Source of the DNA: an uncultured Gammaproteobacteria bacterium
GTDB lineage: Bacteria > Pseudomonadota > Gammaproteobacteria > Ga0077536
Direction of reading: 5' to 3'
DNA length: 8,743 nucleotides
Assembly (NCBI GenBank): GCA_903866355.1
Contig: CAIPNE010000767.1
Location: 1-8,743, forward strand
Shown here: positions 6,188 through 8,743 of the stretch, in pieces
Layout: each line of letters opens with the position of its first letter
Position numbering within the stretch: the first letter of the stretch is position 1
Program-made: the position numbers and the translations under genes
Notes under the pieces: model-generated
What the model was told of the DNA's origin: nothing
What the model saw: the letters and a program-made list of their open reading frames with translations, nothing else
Database searches by the model: none

Positions 6188-7099
6188 TCACGGCGCTGCG
6201 GTGCGCTTGCGCCCTACTTCGAGAATGAGCACGCCCGACACGCACAGCAAACTGCCCACCAGCTGCAGCCCGCGCATCGATTCCCCCAACCACCACCACG
6301 CCAGAAAAAGCGTCGCGGGGGGGCCGACCGAGGTCAGCACGGCAGCCCGTGCCGCGCCTAGCTGTCCGACGCCGGCCGACAACATAAACAAGGGCACCAC
6401 GTTGGTGAAGGCGGTCATCAGCAATACCGACCACCACACTTGGGGTGGCAGGCTCAGTGCCGCACTGGTGCTAGTGACCAGAAAATGCCCCGTCAACGCC
6501 GCCGCCGCACTGGTGGCGGCGACCACCAGAAAGCCCACGCTGCCAATGCGGCTGGCAGCGTATTCGTTGGCAAATAGATACCCGGCAAACAGCGCCGCGG
6601 AACTCAACACCAGCACCGCGCCGGTCTCATTCGCTCGCCACAGATCGGTGTCAAACCCACCCACCGCCAACAACACCCCGGCGTAGGTGACGCTCACCGC
6701 GGCCACCTCGCGCAACTGTGGCGCACGGCGCGCCCATAGCGCACGCGCCAACACCACCATGGCCGGATAGGTAAACAGCAGCACGCGCTCGAGACTGGCG
6801 TCGATCAATTGCAGTGCCCGGAAATCGCACCAAGTGCCCACATAATAGCCACTCAGGCCGCCGAGCGCGGCCGCCGCTAGCACCGCGCGCGGCGCCGCCA
6901 TAACCCGCACGAGTTCGCCGCGCCACCACGCCCAGCCCCAAATAAGCGGCAAGGACATCAGGGCGCGCAACAACAGCAACGCCTCTAATTGGATCCCGGA
7001 GCGGTAGAGCCATTTGGTGACTATCCCTTTTGCCGCCATCAGCAACGCGCCGCCGACCACCAGAGCCACGCCCCACGGCGCGCTAGTCTGGGTGGTCAT
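6188..7099 (-). CDS. EamA-family (drug/metabolite superfamily) membrane transporter
   Basis: This 303-residue inner-membrane protein has about ten hydrophobic segments in two tandem EamA repeats, roughly residues 8-145 and 160-295. Typical family signatures are LERVLLFTYPAMVVLARALWARR (103-125) at the end of repeat one, and the matching GAARAAVLTSVGPPATLFLAWWWLGE (248-273) in repeat two. Members export or import amino acids, nucleotides or other small metabolites; the substrate cannot be read from sequence. The start at 7099 is the first ATG after an in-frame stop, and the ribosome binding site is poor. The gene converges on lpxD with only three bases between stops, and the final codons contain motif copy B (6203-6217). 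Its upstream neighbour on the same strand, HMG-CoA lyase, is 232 bases away, too far to assume an operon. Confidence 0.9.
   Translation of the reverse strand: MTTQTSAPWGVALVVGGALLMAAKGIVTKWLYRSGIQLEALLLLRALMSLPLIWGWAWWRGELVRVMAAPRAVLAAAALGGLSGYYVGTWCDFRALQLIDASLERVLLFTYPAMVVLARALWARRAPQLREVAAVSVTYAGVLLAVGGFDTDLWRANETGAVLVLSSAALFAGYLFANEYAASRIGSVGFLVVAATSAAAALTGHFLVTSTSAALSLPPQVWWSVLLMTAFTNVVPLFMLSAGVGQLGAARAAVLTSVGPPATLFLAWWWLGESMRGLQLVGSLLCVSGVLILEVGRKRTAAP
6203..6217 (-). repeat. Motif copy B, GTAGGGCG-CA-AGCGC, in the last codons of the EamA gene
   Basis: It encodes VGRKR near the C-terminus, ending about 13 bases before the stop codon. Its GGCGC (minus strand) can pair with GCGCC further on, giving a five-base-pair hairpin across 6192-6213. 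It matches copy A at 13 of 15 positions. Confidence 0.35.
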
Positions 7100-7331
7100 C
7101 CGCCGCGCACCCCATCAGCATCAGCCACATCCGCATCAACCACTATCGGCGCGCACCGTGAGCGCGAGCCAAGGCGGCCCCATTGAGATGGTATTGGGAT
7201 TCGGTCGGCAGCTTGGTTTGGTCCCCACCGAGCAACAGCCGACAGCGTGCTGAGCCTGACCTAGGTCCGGCGGGCCCGATAACCGGCGTACGCACCATTG
7301 AGTGGGCTTGTGAGCCGCGCAGCGCCGTGGA
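7100..7331. other. Intergenic region between HMG-CoA lyase and the EamA gene
   Basis: No plausible gene or RNA is visible in these 232 bases. A short CATCA-rich micro-repeat lies at 7113-7139 and a CGGGCCCG palindrome at 7271-7278. The region should contain the 3' end of the lyase transcript and the EamA promoter, but I find no hairpin with a T run and no good -35/-10 pair. Confidence 0.5.
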
Positions 7332-8243
7332 CTAGGCCGAAGTCTGCAAGGGCGGGAAAGGCGTGGCACGACTCACCATAGCCGGCAGCTGACCACCCAG
7401 CGGACCTTCGAGCCAACGCGCGGTGGCAATAATCCCAGACAGTGAAACGCCGCTGGTCAGGCCCATGCCTTCCAGCAAATAGAGCGCATCCTCCGTGCCC
7501 ACGTTGCCGGTCGCACCGGGCGCAAAAGGACATCCCCCTACCCCGCCACAGCTGGCGTCAAAAATTCGCACCCCAGCCAGGACCGCCGCGTAAATATTGG
7601 CGATGCCCGTGTTACGGGTATTGTGAAAATGCAGGCGTAGCGGCGTGTCACCCAGTAAGGGCATCACGCCCGCTAGGAGTTCGGTGACCTGCGTCGGCAC
7701 CGCGACACCGATGGAATCAGCCAGCGCGATTTCGTCCACGCCCATATCCACGTAGCGCCGCACGCGATCGAGCACTACCGCCGGTGCCACCCGCCCTTCA
7801 AAAGGGCAGCCAAAACTGGCCGCGATAGTCACGCCAAAAAATTGCCGGGCGGCTTGGGCCGTGCGTGCCATTTCAGCGATCGTCTGGTGCGTCTGCGCAG
7901 TGCTAGCCCCCTGATTGCGTTGGCAGAAGGTCTCACTGGCGACATCGACGGAATTAATTTGTTCGATGCCGCTGTCCAGCGCGCGCTCAAACCCGCGCTG
8001 GTTAAGCACCAGCCCAATGTATTTAACGCCTGCGCGGCGCGGCAACCGGCGAATGAGTTCGTCGGCGTCTGCCATCTGCGGGACCCGCTTGGGGTTCACA
8101 AAGCTCGCCACCTCCAGCCGAGTATGCCCGGCATCGAGCAAACGGGTGATGAACTCAATTTTGGTTTCCACATCCAGCAACGTTGGCTGGCTTTGCAGGC
8201 CATCACGCGGTCCAACCTCAACAATCTCGAAAGTCTTTTGCAC
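7332..8243 (-). CDS. mvaB: Hydroxymethylglutaryl-CoA lyase
   Basis: This cytoplasmic enzyme splits HMG-CoA into acetyl-CoA and acetoacetate, the last step of leucine catabolism (also called liuE or hmgL). The 303-residue TIM-barrel protein of the DRE-TIM family has VGPRDGLQ at residues 10-17 (catalytic R13, metal ligand D14), ASFVNPKRVPQMAD (46-59), the metal-binding HFHNTRNTG (205-213) and the signature GGVGGCPFAPGATGNVGTED (233-252), with catalytic C238, N247 and E251. The signature separates it from isopropylmalate and homocitrate synthases. I chose the GTG at 8243: GAGGGG lies about six bases upstream and the conserved N-terminus starts right after it. In-frame ATGs at 8285 and 8327 lack ribosome binding sites and add non-conserved residues. 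The usual leucine-degradation partners (isovaleryl-CoA dehydrogenase, methylcrotonyl-CoA carboxylase) are not adjacent in this window. Confidence 0.94.
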   Translation of the reverse strand: MQKTFEIVEVGPRDGLQSQPTLLDVETKIEFITRLLDAGHTRLEVASFVNPKRVPQMADADELIRRLPRRAGVKYIGLVLNQRGFERALDSGIEQINSVDVASETFCQRNQGASTAQTHQTIAEMARTAQAARQFFGVTIAASFGCPFEGRVAPAVVLDRVRRYVDMGVDEIALADSIGVAVPTQVTELLAGVMPLLGDTPLRLHFHNTRNTGIANIYAAVLAGVRIFDASCGGVGGCPFAPGATGNVGTEDALYLLEGMGLTSGVSLSGIIATARWLEGPLGGQLPAMVSRATPFPPLQTSA

Positions 8244-8407
8244 GCAGAACCCCTCATCATGAGCAGACCGAAGTAGTGTCGCCATCTTAGCCGTTGCCCG
8301 GCCTACACCGCGAGGCCGGTGACCCATTAGCCCGCGACCGGCGCCGATCTGCCGCCTGCCGGCCGGTTCCAGTATGCTTTCCCCGATTCATTTTTAGGTG
8401 ATTGGCC
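8244..8407. promoter_or_regulatory. Divergent upstream region of HMG-CoA lyase and glutathione reductase
   Basis: The hexamer GCCGGT occurs at 8315-8320 and 8362-8367, and its inverse ACCGGC at 8337-8342, giving alternating half-sites about 22-25 bases apart; CCGGCCGG at 8359-8366 is a palindrome. A weak -10-like TATGCT sits at 8373-8378 without a matching -35. AGGTGA at 8396-8401 is a well-placed ribosome binding site for the reductase gene. Regulator binding is conjecture. Confidence 0.35.
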
Positions 8408-8743
8408 ATGGCCTCATACGATTGCGATTTCTTTGTCATCGGCGGCGGATCCGGCGGCGTGCGCGCCGCGCGCATGGCAGCTGGTTTTGGCGCCCGCGTG
8501 GTGGTGGCCGAAGAACGCTACCTGGGTGGCACCTGCGTGAATGTGGGCTGTATTCCCAAGAAGCTGTTTGTCTATGCCTCGCGCTACCGCGAGGACTGCG
8601 AAGTCGCGCGGGGTTACGGCTGGACCACCGGCGAGCCACAGTTCGACTGGCCGACCTTGGTGCGGAACAAAGATCAAGAAATCCACCGCCTGAACGGGGT
8701 TTATGAGCGCTTGCTGCTTAACGCTGGCTGCGAAGTGCTGGCC
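8408..8743 (+). CDS. gor: Glutathione-disulfide reductase (N-terminal part)
   Basis: The frame is open to the window edge, showing the first 112 residues of a protein normally about 450 long. The enzyme uses NADPH and FAD to reduce glutathione disulfide in the cytoplasm. The FAD-binding Rossmann motif VIGGGSGGVRAAR is at residues 10-22, followed by the E36 region that contacts FAD ribose, and the redox-active disulfide GGTCVNVGCIPKKL (40-53; C43 and C48). The stretch that follows, VYASRYRED...GYGW...FDWPTLVRNKDQEIHRLNGVY, resembles the alphaproteobacterial/plant-like glutathione reductase group more than E. coli Gor; that is my reading of the pattern. Other class I disulfide oxidoreductases (mercuric, trypanothione, dihydrolipoyl) share the disulfide motif, but the GCIPKK form and the FDW segment favour glutathione reductase. 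The ATG has AGGTGA six bases upstream. Confidence 0.92.
   Translation, partial: MASYDCDFFVIGGGSGGVRAARMAAGFGARVVVAEERYLGGTCVNVGCIPKKLFVYASRYREDCEVARGYGWTTGEPQFDWPTLVRNKDQEIHRLNGVYERLLLNAGCEVLA

Noticed and set aside
6030..6686. A 218-codon plus-strand open frame across the lpxD/EamA junction
   Set aside because: It overlaps two well-supported genes in other frames and shows no membrane, signal or domain pattern.
7113..7139. CATCA-type micro-repeat upstream of the EamA gene
   Set aside because: The units are short and irregular; there is no spacing or length regularity that would suggest a CRISPR, iteron or protein-binding array.
8244..8327. N-terminal extension of HMG-CoA lyase to ATG codons at 8327 or 8285
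   Set aside because: Neither has a ribosome binding site, while the GTG at 8243 has GAGGGG and directly precedes the conserved start of the enzyme.

Overview
This GC-rich window looks like ordinary chromosome from a gammaproteobacterium, probably an uncultured or little-studied lineage. The evidence is a ClpA-type unfoldase, an ArgA of the fused amino-acid-kinase/acetyltransferase type, a PgpA phosphatase, an LpxD acyltransferase (so a lipid A-making, Gram-negative cell), a DUF4124-plus-lytic-transglycosylase protein and a glutathione reductase. I cannot name a genus. Nearly every base is explained by nine genes, two of them cut by the window edges. The largest gene-free stretch is 232 bases (7100-7331).

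Layout: the 3' end of clpA (1-621, +) converges on argA (660-1985, -). argA is divergent from ilvD (2171-3853, +) across 185 bases holding candidate promoters and a leader hairpin. ilvD converges on a secreted lytic transglycosylase gene (3889-4512, -), which lies downstream of pgpA (4577-5086, -) on the same strand. pgpA is divergent from lpxD (5192-6184, +), which converges, three bases apart, on an EamA-family transporter gene (6188-7099, -). Upstream of that is a hydroxymethylglutaryl-CoA lyase gene (7332-8243, -), divergent from the 5' end of a glutathione reductase gene (8408 to the edge, +).

Functionally this is a mosaic of housekeeping genes: protein quality control (ClpA), the first step of arginine synthesis (ArgA), branched-chain amino acid synthesis (IlvD), envelope and lipid work (transglycosylase, PgpA, LpxD), leucine/ketone-body carbon catabolism (HMG-CoA lyase) and thiol redox balance (Gor). 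Strands alternate often, so most genes are probably transcribed alone or in pairs.

I found no mobile element, CRISPR array, toxin-antitoxin pair, defence system, RNA gene or biosynthetic cluster, and no clear new system. The observations most worth checking are small: a motif GTAGGGCG-N2/3-AGCGC at the 3' ends of three minus-strand genes, a hairpin in the ilvD leader, a clpA terminator lying partly inside argA, and an lpxD gene away from its usual lipid A neighbours.
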